Origin: Deinococcus sp.
Lineage (GTDB): Bacteria > Deinococcota > Deinococci > Deinococcales > Deinococcaceae
DNA length: 16,367 nucleotides
Reading direction: 5' to 3'
Assembly: GCA_018260375.1 (NCBI GenBank)
Contig: JAGLBF010000017.1
Span: forward strand, 1 to 16,367
The translations under genes and the position numbers were made by a program. Numbering within the stretch: the stretch's first letter is position 1; each line of letters starts with the position of its first letter. The notes beneath the pieces are model-generated. The model worked only from the letters and a program-made list of their open reading frames with translations, made no database searches and had not been told where the DNA came from. This document shows positions 1 through 7,175 of this stretch, piece by piece.

Positions 1-127
1 CATCCGCTCGGATTGATTCGGAAGTACGCCAAATCAATCGGAATCCGTATTATACAGGTTCCGATTAAATCAGGTTGTTTATGGTTGAATGAGGGCGGAT
101 ACGAGTGAGAAAAGATACGGATTCCGC
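1..127. repeat. Modular intergenic repeat, cut by window edge, plus a diverged neighbour module
   Basis: Positions 1-50 match, almost base for base, positions 9045-9094: a module with arms GATTGATT and AATCAATC around the 13-nt centre CGGAAGTACGCCA, closed by GGAATCCGTAT. Positions 51-127 hold a second, diverged module. Read on the minus strand it contains CCGTATCTTTTC followed by ACTCG-ATCCGCC, which recurs at about 9126-9151 and, in part, at 6699-6711. No coding potential is visible. The left end lies outside the window, so the full element cannot be measured. Confidence 0.8.
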
Positions 128-188
128 CTTTACTTTAAAGAGACTCCTTTAAAGCGCCTGGTCTATTTTTTGCCATGTACCCACTTCC

Positions 189-1688
189 TTAGTGCTTAAA
201 ATGCCCCAACTGCGGCACATTGGGCTTCCACTCGGGGCGGGCCAACACTTCACCAAACAGGTCGTATTCGTCGCTGTCTTCTATGCGGGCCTGCACAATG
301 TCGCCGACCCTGACCTGGCCCACAAAGTCACCCGCGTAGAGGTACACCTGACCGTCAATGCCCGGCGCGTCGCCTTTGGTACGGCCTATCAGCCTGGTGC
401 CCGGCTTGTCGTCTGCGTCATCATTCAGTTCATCAATGATGATGTCGAGGGTGCGGCCCACCTTTTCCGCCAGTTTCTCGGCGCTGATGCGCTGGGCCAC
501 CGCCATAAAACGCTCTAGCCGCTCTGCTTTTACCTCTTCGGGGACGTGGCCTGGAAGCGCGGCTGCGTCGGCCTCGTCCACATCGCTGTACGCAAAAGCC
601 CCGACGCGGTCTAGGCGGGCTTCTTCCAAAAAAGTCAGCAGTTCTTGAAACTCGACCTCAGTTTCGCCAGGAAAGCCTACGATAAAGGTAGAGCGGATGG
701 TGATTTCAGGACAAAGTTCCCGCCAACGCCTGATGGTGTCAAGCTGCTTGCCTGCTCCTGGCCGCCTCATCAGCTTTAAGAGGCGCGGGCTAGCGTGTTG
801 CAGCGGCACATCAAGGTAAGGCAAGATTTTTCCCTGGCCCATCAGCTCCACCACTTTTTCAACATGGGGGTAGGGGTAGACATAGTGCATCCGCACCCAC
901 ACGCCCATCTCGCCCAAATAGCTTGCCAGGTCAGTGAGGTGCGCGCGGACTTGCTCGCCCTGAAATTCGCTCTCGCGGTAGCGAATATCCACGCCATACG
1001 CGCTAGTGTCTTGTGAAATGACAATCAGCTCTTTGGTGCCGCCCGCCGCCAGCCGAAAGGCCTCGTACAGCACTGCTCCCGCGTCGCGTGACACCTGCTT
1101 GCCGCGCAGTTTAGGGATGATGCAAAAGGCGCAGGTGTGGTTGCATCCCTCGGCAATTTTGAGGTAGGCGTAGTGGCGCGGCGTGAGCTTGACGCTGGGA
1201 GCAAATACGTCGCCGTGGCGGGTATGTTCGCGCTCTGGAGCCGGTATAGGAGACACCCCAGGCCGCATTCCTGCAGCGGCGATAGGCAGCAGCCCTGTAA
1301 AGGGGTTTTGGGTCAGCGGCAACAGCTCGCGCACATGGGCCATCACATCATCTACCGCCTCACTTCCCGTTATGGCGGCGACTTTGGGGTGGCGCTCACG
1401 GATTTTTTCGGGGCGCTCACCCAGGCAACCCGTGACGATAACCTTACCCGTAGCGTCGAGCGCCTCGCCTATAGCAGCAAGCGACTCCTCTACGGCGGGG
1501 GTGATAAAGCCGCAGGTGTTGACAATCACCGTATCGGCGTTTTCGTAGCTGCTCGCCACTTCGTAGCCCTCAACGCGCAGCTGGGTCAGGATACGCTCGC
1601 TGTCTACCAGCGCCTTGGGGCAGCCCAGCGAAATAAATCCCACACGGTTGCGGGTATCGGGTGCGGGGGTGGTGTCTGCTTGGGTCAT
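189..1688 (-). CDS. rimO: Ribosomal protein S12 methylthiotransferase RimO
   Basis: Radical-SAM enzyme that adds a methylthio group to the beta carbon of a conserved aspartate of ribosomal protein S12. The N-terminal MTTase (UPF0004) domain has cluster cysteines C23 (in SLGCPK), C59 (NTCGF) and C88 (TGCLGER). The radical-SAM CxxxCxxC motif is C182/C186/C189 (GCNHTCAFC), followed by a TIM-barrel-like core and a C-terminal TRAM-type domain from about residue 420. I place the start at ATG 1686-1688 because an AGGAGT ribosome site lies just upstream (1693-1698) and the protein then begins in the usual way. The frame stays open further upstream, through the 16-bp repeat array, and I do not think that part is translated. 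At 499 aa it is longer than typical RimO (about 430-480). The extra length is a Pro/Ala-rich linker at about residues 124-170, between the two iron-sulfur domains. RimO is preferred over MiaB because of SLGCPK and the linker context. The neighbour on the other side is the divergent MFS gene. Confidence 0.93.
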   Translation of the reverse strand: MTQADTTPAPDTRNRVGFISLGCPKALVDSERILTQLRVEGYEVASSYENADTVIVNTCGFITPAVEESLAAIGEALDATGKVIVTGCLGERPEKIRERHPKVAAITGSEAVDDVMAHVRELLPLTQNPFTGLLPIAAAGMRPGVSPIPAPEREHTRHGDVFAPSVKLTPRHYAYLKIAEGCNHTCAFCIIPKLRGKQVSRDAGAVLYEAFRLAAGGTKELIVISQDTSAYGVDIRYRESEFQGEQVRAHLTDLASYLGEMGVWVRMHYVYPYPHVEKVVELMGQGKILPYLDVPLQHASPRLLKLMRRPGAGKQLDTIRRWRELCPEITIRSTFIVGFPGETEVEFQELLTFLEEARLDRVGAFAYSDVDEADAAALPGHVPEEVKAERLERFMAVAQRISAEKLAEKVGRTLDIIIDELNDDADDKPGTRLIGRTKGDAPGIDGQVYLYAGDFVGQVRVGDIVQARIEDSDEYDLFGEVLARPEWKPNVPQLGHFKH

Positions 1689-1727
1689 CGTTACTCCTGA
1701 ACGCACAAAGGCGGCATTCAGCCACGA

Positions 1728-1758
1728 AGTATAGCGCGCTAGGTGGCTCAGTGTTGAA
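1728..1758 (-). promoter_or_regulatory. Candidate rimO promoter
   Basis: On the minus strand a good -10, TATACT (plus positions 1728-1733), lies about 40 nt upstream of the rimO ATG. The only -35-like hexamer, TTCAAC (1753-1758), sits 19 nt away and is the edge of the first unit of the 16-bp repeat array. The -10 is convincing and the -35 is weak. Confidence 0.35.
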
Positions 1759-1848
1759 CTTTGGCACAGTTGAACTCTGGCACAGTTGAACCCCAGCACA
1801 GTTGAACCCCAGCACAGTTAAGCCCCAGCAAATTTGAGCCCTGCCAAA
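1753..1848. repeat. Tandem array of six 16-bp units
   Basis: Six consecutive units of exactly 16 bp start at 1753, 1769, 1785, 1801, 1817 and 1833. Units 3 and 4 are identical (GTTGAACCCCAGCACA). Units 1 and 2 differ from them at two or three central positions. Units 5 and 6 are progressively diverged. The array sits between the divergent rimO and MFS genes, upstream of both starts. No spacers or CRISPR-like features are present. Confidence 0.92.
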
Positions 1849-1922
1849 ACCACCAGCAGCAACAAAACGGCCTGGTTTCCACCACCAAGCCTTAAAAACC
1901 AACAACTCAAGGCCAAGACGCA

Positions 1923-1934
1923 CATAATGACCCT
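1923..1934 (+). promoter_or_regulatory. Candidate leaderless -10 for the MFS gene
   Basis: CATAAT at 1923-1928 is followed by six bases and then the ATG at 1935, so transcription would start on the start codon. No clear -35 is seen 17 nt upstream. Confidence 0.4.
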
Positions 1935-3197
1935 ATGTCTGTGTCTGCCCCCTCTGCCTTGTCTCCGCTCAAACTGCTGTGGCGCACGCCGCCCTTTGCC
2001 CTGATGACCCTCACTATTTTTATGCTGGGCCTGGCTTCGTCTTTTGTCATCCCCTTCATGTCACTGTACGGCGTAGAGCAAATTGGCATGAAACCGCTGT
2101 GGCTGGGCGCTTTTATGACCTCTCTGTCAGTCAGCAGTATTGTGCTCAGCACCCTGCTGGCCCGCTGGTCTGACCGCCTGCCCAGCCGCCGCCCCGCCGT
2201 GCTGGTGGCCCTTCTCAGCGGCACGCTAGGCTACAGCCTGCTGAGTGTCACCCATACCTACTGGCCTGCACTGTTGATCGCCGTTAGCCTGCTGGCGGTG
2301 GCTTCGGCGGGGTTTCCGCAACTGTTTACCTACGCCCGCTCACAACTGGCCCAGTCAGAGGGTGGCAAGGCTCAACCCCAACTCGCCGAGCACGGTGTTA
2401 CCCTGCTGCGCTCGGTCTTTTCACTGGCCTGGGTAGCGGGGCCAGCTCTGGGCGCGGTGGTGTTGCAACAGCTGCACTTTGGCGGGCTGTTTTTGACGGT
2501 GGGCGGGCTCTACTTGCTTACTGCTCTGCCGGTACTCACCAGGCGATCACCCCATAGCGCCGCTATAGTCCACAGCGAACCCCTTCTCTCTGCTGCCACT
2601 AGCTCACCCGGAGCCGCTACCTCGCCCGCAGCCGTTGACCCGCCCGTTTCTATTTCACTGATTGCCCTGTCCTTTACCCTCTACGCCGCTTCGCTCAGCG
2701 CCCAGATGATCGCCTTGCCGCTCTTTGTCACGCAAGAACTGCACGGTAACGCTGGCCAAGTGGGGTTACTGCTTGGCCTGTGCGCCCTGCTTGAGATACC
2801 GATCATGCTCAGCTTTGTGCTTTTGCCGCGGCGTTATAGCAGCGAAACCCTGCTGCTGCTCGGTTTCGCCCTGGCAGTGCTGATGACCCTGCTGATGGCC
2901 CTCACGCCCAATATGGGCTTGGCGCTGGTATCGCAGATGGTACGGGCGGTGGTCATCGCCATCAGCTCATGCATCGGCATGGCCTACTTTCAGGATCTGA
3001 TGCCAGGACGCATGGGCATAGCCACCACCCTCTTTGCCAACACCAGCAACGCGGGCGCTGTGCTGGCGGGCCTCATGGTGGGCGGCGTAGCCCAAATCGC
3101 TGATTACCGCACGGTGTTCTGGGCCTGCTTGCTGCTCAACGTGCTGGCCTGGCTGCTGCTGCGATCAGGCACACGGGCCAAACGCCACAGCACATAG
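1935..3197 (+). CDS. MFS transporter, sugar efflux (SetA-like) family
   Basis: A 420-residue integral membrane protein with about twelve hydrophobic segments in two halves. They are separated by a polar Ser/Ala/Pro-rich loop at about residues 215-240, the usual place of the MFS central loop. Recognisable features resemble the sugar-efflux SetA/SetB group: an ARWSDRLPSRRP loop after TM2 (the MFS A-motif region), GFPQLFTYAR around residue 130, and RSVFSLAWVAGPALG around residue 170, which parallels the SLAWV-GPP stretch of E. coli SetA. Likely role: proton-driven export of sugars or sugar analogues; the substrate cannot be read from the sequence. No Shine-Dalgarno site precedes the ATG. A CATAAT hexamer (1923-1928) ends six bases before it, so the mRNA may be leaderless. 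The gene is transcribed away from rimO. A drug-efflux MFS protein is the alternative. Confidence 0.82.
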   Translation: MSVSAPSALSPLKLLWRTPPFALMTLTIFMLGLASSFVIPFMSLYGVEQIGMKPLWLGAFMTSLSVSSIVLSTLLARWSDRLPSRRPAVLVALLSGTLGYSLLSVTHTYWPALLIAVSLLAVASAGFPQLFTYARSQLAQSEGGKAQPQLAEHGVTLLRSVFSLAWVAGPALGAVVLQQLHFGGLFLTVGGLYLLTALPVLTRRSPHSAAIVHSEPLLSAATSSPGAATSPAAVDPPVSISLIALSFTLYAASLSAQMIALPLFVTQELHGNAGQVGLLLGLCALLEIPIMLSFVLLPRRYSSETLLLLGFALAVLMTLLMALTPNMGLALVSQMVRAVVIAISSCIGMAYFQDLMPGRMGIATTLFANTSNAGAVLAGLMVGGVAQIADYRTVFWACLLLNVLAWLLLRSGTRAKRHST

Positions 3198-3314
3198 CCC
3201 GCCGCCCAGCTACCTAGCCGCAACCACCCAAATGCCCTTTCATACACCCTGACCCCGGTAGGCCAAATAGGCCAAATGCACTACATGCAAATCCTGTGCT
3301 GACGTTGTACACTG

Positions 3315-3326
3315 TATCCTGTCTTT
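3315..3326 (+). promoter_or_regulatory. Candidate -10 of ssrA
   Basis: TATCCT at 3315-3320 lies six bases before the mature 5' end of the tmRNA at 3327, the spacing expected if the RNA starts there. No good -35 is visible at 17 nt. A second hexamer, TACACT (3308-3313), is an alternative. Confidence 0.4.
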
Positions 3327-3686
3327 GGGGGCGATCCGGTTTCGACGGGGGCTTTGAAGGACGTGTTGCATGCCGAGGTGCCGTGGGCCTCGTAAAAAAA
3401 CGGTAAAGCCTTTAACTGGCAACAATAGCGTTGAATACGCACTTGCAGCTTAATTGACTGCACAGTGACCACGTAGCCCCGCCTTTGGCGACGTGCAAGC
3501 TGACTTAAAAGAAGGCTAGCTTATGGGCCAGGCTCCGTAGCCTATAAGTGAACTTTTACGGAAATAAGCTCAGAGCGCCCTGTTTGCTGGCAACCTCTGG
3601 GCCGACAATGTAATAGGCAAACTACGCATGTAGACGCACGCTGGACGGGTCTTCGGACGAGAGTTCGACTCTCTCCGCCTCCACCA
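3327..3686 (+). ncRNA. ssrA: Transfer-messenger RNA (tmRNA)
   Basis: tmRNA rescues stalled ribosomes with SmpB and adds a degradation tag. The 5' end GGGGGCGATCCGGTTTCGAC (3327 on) is the conserved tRNA-like start. The 3' end has a T arm (AGAG-TTCGACT-CTCT) and the acceptor strand CGCCTCC (3676-3682), which pairs with GGGGGCG (3327-3333). It is followed by discriminator A and encoded CCA (3684-3686). The tag reading frame runs 3418-3453: starting at GGC it reads GNNSVEYALAA and then TAA, with the canonical ALAA ending. The choice of GGC as resume codon is inferred from frame and position. The 360-nt length is normal for a one-piece tmRNA. An intrinsic terminator follows eight bases later. Confidence 0.97.
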
Positions 3687-3693
3687 CCAAAGG

Positions 3694-3730
3694 GGCCGCT
3701 TTCTTAAACAAGGAAAGCGGCCTTATTTTA
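3694..3730 (+). terminator. Intrinsic terminator of ssrA
   Basis: Perfect 10-bp stem GGCCGCTTTC (3694-3703) and GAAAGCGGCC (3713-3722), 9-nt loop, then TTATTTTA. It begins eight bases after the encoded CCA. Confidence 0.9.
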
Positions 3731-3930
3731 TGGCTTCTTGGCAAGCTGTCTACGGCCCTTTGCTACAGGCGAGAAAAGTGCCAGGGTTTTGCCTCAGACA
3801 CTGCCGCGTGCCCTGCACCAATGCAGCGCCACCTGGCTGCCTTTCACTGGCCTTTTACGCTTCAGTTACCACGCCCACCCTCTCAACGGCAACTTCCCGT
3901 AGATCCAGCTTACTTTGGTGAATTATCAGA

Positions 3931-3958
3931 TTGCTTTCAGGCTCACTTGTCATACTAT
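3931..3958 (+). promoter_or_regulatory. Candidate promoter of the secreted DUF11-like gene
   Basis: TTGCTT (3931-3936), 16-nt spacer, TACTAT (3953-3958). The predicted start near 3965 gives a leader of about 85 nt before the ATG at 4051. The rest of the gap 3731-4050 shows no gene, repeat or RNA that I can recognise. Confidence 0.5.
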
Positions 3959-4050
3959 AGGGTGTAGATCTGGCCAGTACACGTCTGGTTTCCGCTTTAC
4001 TTCACTACTGAATTCTGACTGCAACCTGGCTTTAATACGGAGGAACCACC

Positions 4051-4578
4051 ATGAAGAACCTGACAGCTTTGATCGCCCTGACCCTGCTCGGCCTTGCCAG
4101 CGCCCAGCCCGCTACCACCGCCCCAGCACCTGCCAAGCAGACTACCAGCCCGCTTAAAATGGTACTGGTGCGCTCACAGGTGGTCACCACTACCGCCGCC
4201 GACGGCAAAAAGACCGAAACCCTGAAGGCCAACCCCGTCTCTACCAAGCCTGGTGACGTGCTGGAAGATACCAACACCGCCACCAATGTAGGCAAACTGC
4301 CCCTGCGTACGATCAATATCAACATGAACATCACCCCTGGCGTGTACGTAGCAACCTCGGCGAGCCGCAACGATATCAAGTCGCTGTTTAGCATTGATAA
4401 CGGCAAAACTTTTGCAGCGGCGCCCCTCAAAAAGACTGTTACTGTGCAGGAAAATGGCAAAAGTGTTACCAAGCAGGTAGACGTATCACCCAGTGAATAC
4501 ACCAACGTGCGCTTTGTGATTCCCGGCTTAGCTGCTGGCGAAAGCGTGAAGTCCACCGTGCGCTTTCGCGTGCAGTAA
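4051..4578 (+). CDS. Small secreted protein with a DUF11-like domain
   Basis: A 175-residue exported protein. The start is well fixed: CGGAGGA at 4038-4044 precedes the ATG. Residues 1-19 form a classical signal peptide (MKNLTALIAL core, ASA cleavage before Gln). A Pro/Thr/Ala-rich segment (about 20-34) leads into a beta-rich domain with the signature PGDVLEDTNTATNVG, aromatic-poor beta strands, and a C-terminal FVIPGLAAGESVKSTVRF. This resembles the DUF11/conserved repeat domain (CARDB-like fold) found in many cell-surface proteins, here as a single copy. There are no cysteines and no lipobox. Its job is unknown; a soluble periplasmic or envelope-associated role is inferred from the signal peptide only. 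It has its own promoter and terminator, so it is monocistronic. Confidence 0.82.
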   Translation: MKNLTALIALTLLGLASAQPATTAPAPAKQTTSPLKMVLVRSQVVTTTAADGKKTETLKANPVSTKPGDVLEDTNTATNVGKLPLRTININMNITPGVYVATSASRNDIKSLFSIDNGKTFAAAPLKKTVTVQENGKSVTKQVDVSPSEYTNVRFVIPGLAAGESVKSTVRFRVQ

Positions 4579-4605
4579 GCGCCCAGTCACCTTAACATTG
4601 GTTAG

Positions 4606-4630
4606 CCGCCCCGCAGTGGGCGGTTTTTTT
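4606..4630 (+). terminator. Intrinsic terminator of the DUF11-like gene
   Basis: Stem CCGCCC (4606-4611) and GGGCGG (4618-4623) with a 6-nt loop, followed by seven T residues, 27 bases after the stop codon. Confidence 0.9.
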
Positions 4631-4657
4631 GGCAACAGATGTACTTGTTTTTGTGGC

Positions 4658-4720
4658 CACTGGCCTTCTTTCACCGCGTGTTGAACAAGAGGTGGATGCA
4701 AGTCGCAGGGCATATAACCC
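4658..4720. repeat. Partial copy of the CTGGCCTTCTTT repeat module
   Basis: CTGGCCTTCTTTCACCGCGT and the following TTGAACAAG are shared with copies at about 5042, 7109 and 11243. The bounding ATACAGATTCC and ATCCGTAT ends are missing or degraded here, so this looks like a fragment; the right border is approximate. Confidence 0.6.
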
Positions 4721-4756
4721 AGGCAACTGAGTGTTAGCAAAATAGCCTTATACAAC

Positions 4757-4785
4757 AAAAAAAGACCCTCATAGAGAGAGTCTTT
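4757..4785 (-). terminator. Intrinsic terminator of tRNA-Pro
   Basis: On the minus strand, a 10-bp stem (plus positions 4761-4770 and 4776-4785, one G-U pair) with a 5-nt loop is followed by a T run (4757-4760). It starts ten bases after the tRNA CCA. Confidence 0.88.
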
Positions 4786-4789
4786 CCTA

Positions 4790-4871
<82 letters not shown>

Positions 4872-4901
4872 CTATGCGAGCATCTCAAACCAGCGCTAGG
4901 C

Positions 4902-4930
4902 ACTATAGCTGTTTTATAGAGCGTGGTCAA
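4902..4930 (-). promoter_or_regulatory. tRNA-Pro promoter
   Basis: On the minus strand, TTGACC (plus 4925-4930), 17-nt spacer, TATAGT (plus 4902-4907). Transcription should begin near 4895, about 24 nt before the mature tRNA 5' end. Confidence 0.8.
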
Positions 4931-5023
4931 GGCTTATACGGCAGCTCCAGACCACACTCGCTGTTTCGCTGGCCTCAGCAGGCTAACGTCTAGGGCCAAA
5001 AGGGACTGTACTAGGCGCGTATG

Positions 5024-5120
5024 GTACAGATTTTACGCCTGCTGGCCTTCTTTCATCACACTTTTAGCAAAGTTCAGGTTAACAACGTGCAGGTTAACAG
5101 AGTGCAGGTTGGAATCCGTA
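5024..5120. repeat. CTGGCCTTCTTT module with embedded 15-bp duplication
   Basis: Starts GTACAGATTTTACGCC, contains CTGGCCTTCTTTCA (5042-5055) and AGCAAAGTTCA, and ends GGAATCCGTA (5111-5120), the layout of the 11225-11300 copy. Inside it AGGTTAACAACGTGC (5076-5090) and AGGTTAACAGAGTGC (5091-5105), followed by a partial third AGGTT, form a short tandem repeat absent from the other copies. The remainder of the gap 4931-5181 shows nothing recognisable. Confidence 0.75.
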
Positions 5121-5181
5121 CTACCCTGCTGCGGCCCTTCTCATAAATTGGCCCTGTGTTCTTAGGCCGCTGTGTTAGCCT

Positions 5182-6657
5182 GTGGTTGTGCGTGGCTCGT
5201 TTCCGTTTTTCTTTATGCTGCTGATGGCTGGCGTGACTCTGTTTGGACTTATGCCATTGGCCCAAGCCCAGACCAACAAGGCCCAGACCAACAAGACCCA
5301 GAAATCCGTTACTACACCCCCCCCCAAACTTGCGCCCGCTGCGGCGCAACAGGTGACCCTCAAGCCTGTGCTGTCACCCGCTATTGCCGCGCTGGTGGCA
5401 CGCGGGCCACATACGGGCAAGGCCCACCTGGGCCTACTGGTGTACGACCTTGCTACGGGCAAGACGCTAGAAGCTGCCCGGCCAGACGAGTTATTTATTC
5501 CCGCGTCTACCCGTAAACTTATCAGCATGGGCGCACTGATGGCGCAGCGCGGCCCGCAAAGTTGGTACAGCGTGGATGTGACCGCCCCCGCCCAGGAAGT
5601 CAGCCGCAAAAGCAGGCGCCTGAGTTACGTCACCCTGCGCGGCGATGCTGACCCAAGTTTTGATGCAGAAGGCACCTACTCGCTCTCGGCCCTTGCCAAG
5701 CAACTGGCGGCGCGGGGTGTACGCGAGGTGGGTGAGGTACGGCTGCTGAGCAGCATTAACGAGGCGACGTGGCCCAATCAGCCGCTGCTGGGGATGCCTG
5801 TCAGCAGCTTCCGGCTGGCCTCTGTACCAGGCTGGAACGCCTCCGCCGCTACCTATCAGGGCTGGGTAAAGGCGGCCTTTGTGCGCCGCTTGCAGGCGGC
5901 AGGCCTGAAGGTCACAGGTAGTGTGGCAAGCGGAGGCTTTGGGGAGCTGGTGGCGCAGAACTTAAGCCAACAAGCGGCAAGACAACTGGGCGCAGCAGCG
6001 CCGTCTACCTTGGCCGATCAGGGCATTGCCACTGTCCGCAGCGCCCCGCTTCACCAACTGATTGCCCGTACACTCAAGCCGAGCGACAATATTTGGGCCG
6101 AGCAACTGGGGGCCACCCTCGGCCAGAAGGGGGCCAACACTGGGGGCACCACCTGGCAAAAAACAGCGACCCACGCCGCCATGATCGCCGCTGAGCGCCA
6201 GTATTTGCAGCGCCTGGGCATGAACACCGCGCCGCTGACCCTTGCGGACGCATCGGGGCTTTCACGGGCCAACCGCATAACGCCGCGCACCTTGATCACG
6301 CTGCTACGCCGCAATTATGACCTGCCGCCCTTGCCTGCTGGCAGCACACTGACCCCCGCACAGGCCTACGCTCAGCACAAAAACCTCTTTATTGAGGCGC
6401 TGCCTGTGGCCGGTACAGGCAGCGCCACCGCCGCAGCCCTAGCACGCGGCGGCACCCTCTCAGACCGCCTCAAGGGGCTGGATGTGCGCGCCAAAACAGG
6501 CACACTGCCAGGGGTATCTAGCCTGGCGGGGTATGTGCGGGCCAAGTCGGGCCACCTGCTGGTGTTTAGCATCATGATCGACCAAACGCAGGTGGGTACA
6601 CTCGAGCTGCGCGCCTTTCAGGACGAAGTAGTAAGGACGCTGGCAAACAAGTACTGA
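5182..6657 (+). CDS. dacB: D-alanyl-D-alanine carboxypeptidase/endopeptidase, PBP4 type (peptidase S13)
   Basis: Low-molecular-mass penicillin-binding protein that trims or cleaves D-Ala cross-links of peptidoglycan outside the membrane. All three active-site motifs of the serine penicilloyl-transferase fold are present: SxxK as S109-T-R-K112, SxN as S301-D-N303, and KTG as K438-T-G440. The wide gap between SxxK and SxN is the inserted domain typical of PBP4/S13. Residues 1-29 form a signal peptide (hydrophobic core, AQA before Gln), followed by a short TNKAQTNKTQ repeat linker. At 491 aa it has the expected family length. The start is GTG at 5182 or, equally plausible, GTG at 5188; neither has a clear Shine-Dalgarno site. 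TAGCCT at 5176-5181 would suit a leaderless start at 5188. No terminator is evident after the stop. Confidence 0.9.
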   Translation: MVVRGSFPFFFMLLMAGVTLFGLMPLAQAQTNKAQTNKTQKSVTTPPPKLAPAAAQQVTLKPVLSPAIAALVARGPHTGKAHLGLLVYDLATGKTLEAARPDELFIPASTRKLISMGALMAQRGPQSWYSVDVTAPAQEVSRKSRRLSYVTLRGDADPSFDAEGTYSLSALAKQLAARGVREVGEVRLLSSINEATWPNQPLLGMPVSSFRLASVPGWNASAATYQGWVKAAFVRRLQAAGLKVTGSVASGGFGELVAQNLSQQAARQLGAAAPSTLADQGIATVRSAPLHQLIARTLKPSDNIWAEQLGATLGQKGANTGGTTWQKTATHAAMIAAERQYLQRLGMNTAPLTLADASGLSRANRITPRTLITLLRRNYDLPPLPAGSTLTPAQAYAQHKNLFIEALPVAGTGSATAAALARGGTLSDRLKGLDVRAKTGTLPGVSSLAGYVRAKSGHLLVFSIMIDQTQVGTLELRAFQDEVVRTLANKY

Positions 6658-6698
6658 GGTGAGCAGTAAGGCGCAGGCTGGTTGAGGGTCACAAGCGC

Positions 6699-6723
6699 CA
6701 CTCGCATCCGCCCTGATTTAATC
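6699..6723. repeat. Fragment of the ACTCGCATCCGC module
   Basis: CACTCGCATCCGCCCTGATT matches the core found at 9040-9050 and, in diverged form, near positions 92-106 on the other strand. It directly precedes the complete 135-bp composite at 6763. Confidence 0.5.
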
Positions 6724-6762
6724 AAAAATGCACAGATTTAGTCGCTATCTGTATAACGCATA

Positions 6763-6897
6763 ATACGGATTCCGATTGATTCGGAAGTACGCCAAATCAA
6801 TCCGAGCGGATGCGAGTGGGAACAGCATACGGATTACCCGGTATGGAGCCACAGGCGGCGCTTTTCCGACTGTGGTGGAATTTAGCGCAGTCCGTAT
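6763..6897. repeat. 135-bp composite repeat, copy A
   Basis: Bounded by ATACGGATTCC (6763 on) and CAGTCCGTAT (to 6897), an imperfect inverted pair. Left module: GATTGATT, 13-nt centre CGGAAGTACGCCA, AATCAATC, then CCGAGCGGATGCGAGTGG. Right module: GGTATGGAGCC, CAGGCGGCGCTTTTCCGACT and TGGTGGAATTTAGCG. Copy B at 8960-9094 has the same length and the same two modules in the opposite order. No open frame of note lies inside, so it is non-autonomous. Confidence 0.88.
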
Positions 6898-7023
6898 AAG
6901 TCGGAATCCCTACCAGACTACCTGCCAGCGTTGCCATCTCTGCGCCCTGCCGCTTGGCGTCGGTGCTTGACGTTGGCGCTGCCCTGTAACTATTCTGCCG
7001 ACATGTCCTTTATTTTTAAACTT

Positions 7024-7158
7024 ATACAGATTCCGCTTCAGGACAGCACACCTGTAAAGGTACTGCCTGCGCTTGCCTACCGCGAAGTCCGTACTTTTTC
7101 CTGGGCACGCTGGCCTTCTTTGAGCGCGTATTCAACAAGGTTCACTCGGAATCCGTAT
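7024..7158. repeat. Composite repeat with CTGGCCTTCTTT module, upstream of the Rrf2 gene
   Basis: Begins ATACAGATTCCGC (7024), contains GCTGGCCTTCTTTGAGCGCG and TTCAACAAGGTTCA, and ends CGGAATCCGTAT at 7158, 18 bases before the downstream start codon. It is longer than the 11225-11300 copy because about 70 bases of unrelated sequence lie between the left end and the core. Its right end could supply a -10 (TATGCT, 7156-7161). Confidence 0.75.
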
Positions 7159-7175
7159 GCTATTGCTATGGAGCA

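Noticed and set aside
133..154. Terminator of rimO formed by CTTTAAAG repeated with a 6-nt gap
   Set aside because: The AT-only palindromic units can pair, but the stem is weak and no T run follows on the minus strand.
1137..1700. 187-codon plus-strand open frame
   Set aside because: Antisense to rimO over its cluster-binding region; no ribosome site or known motif.
1753..1848. CRISPR array
   Set aside because: The 16-bp units abut directly with no spacers, and no cas genes are nearby.
3730..3921. Small plus-strand gene after ssrA
   Set aside because: It starts in the terminator tail, has no ribosome site, and its translation is Cys/Pro/Thr-rich without any pattern.
5022..5121. Insertion sequence
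   Set aside because: There is no transposase frame and the elements are under 140 bp; only non-autonomous repeats are supported.
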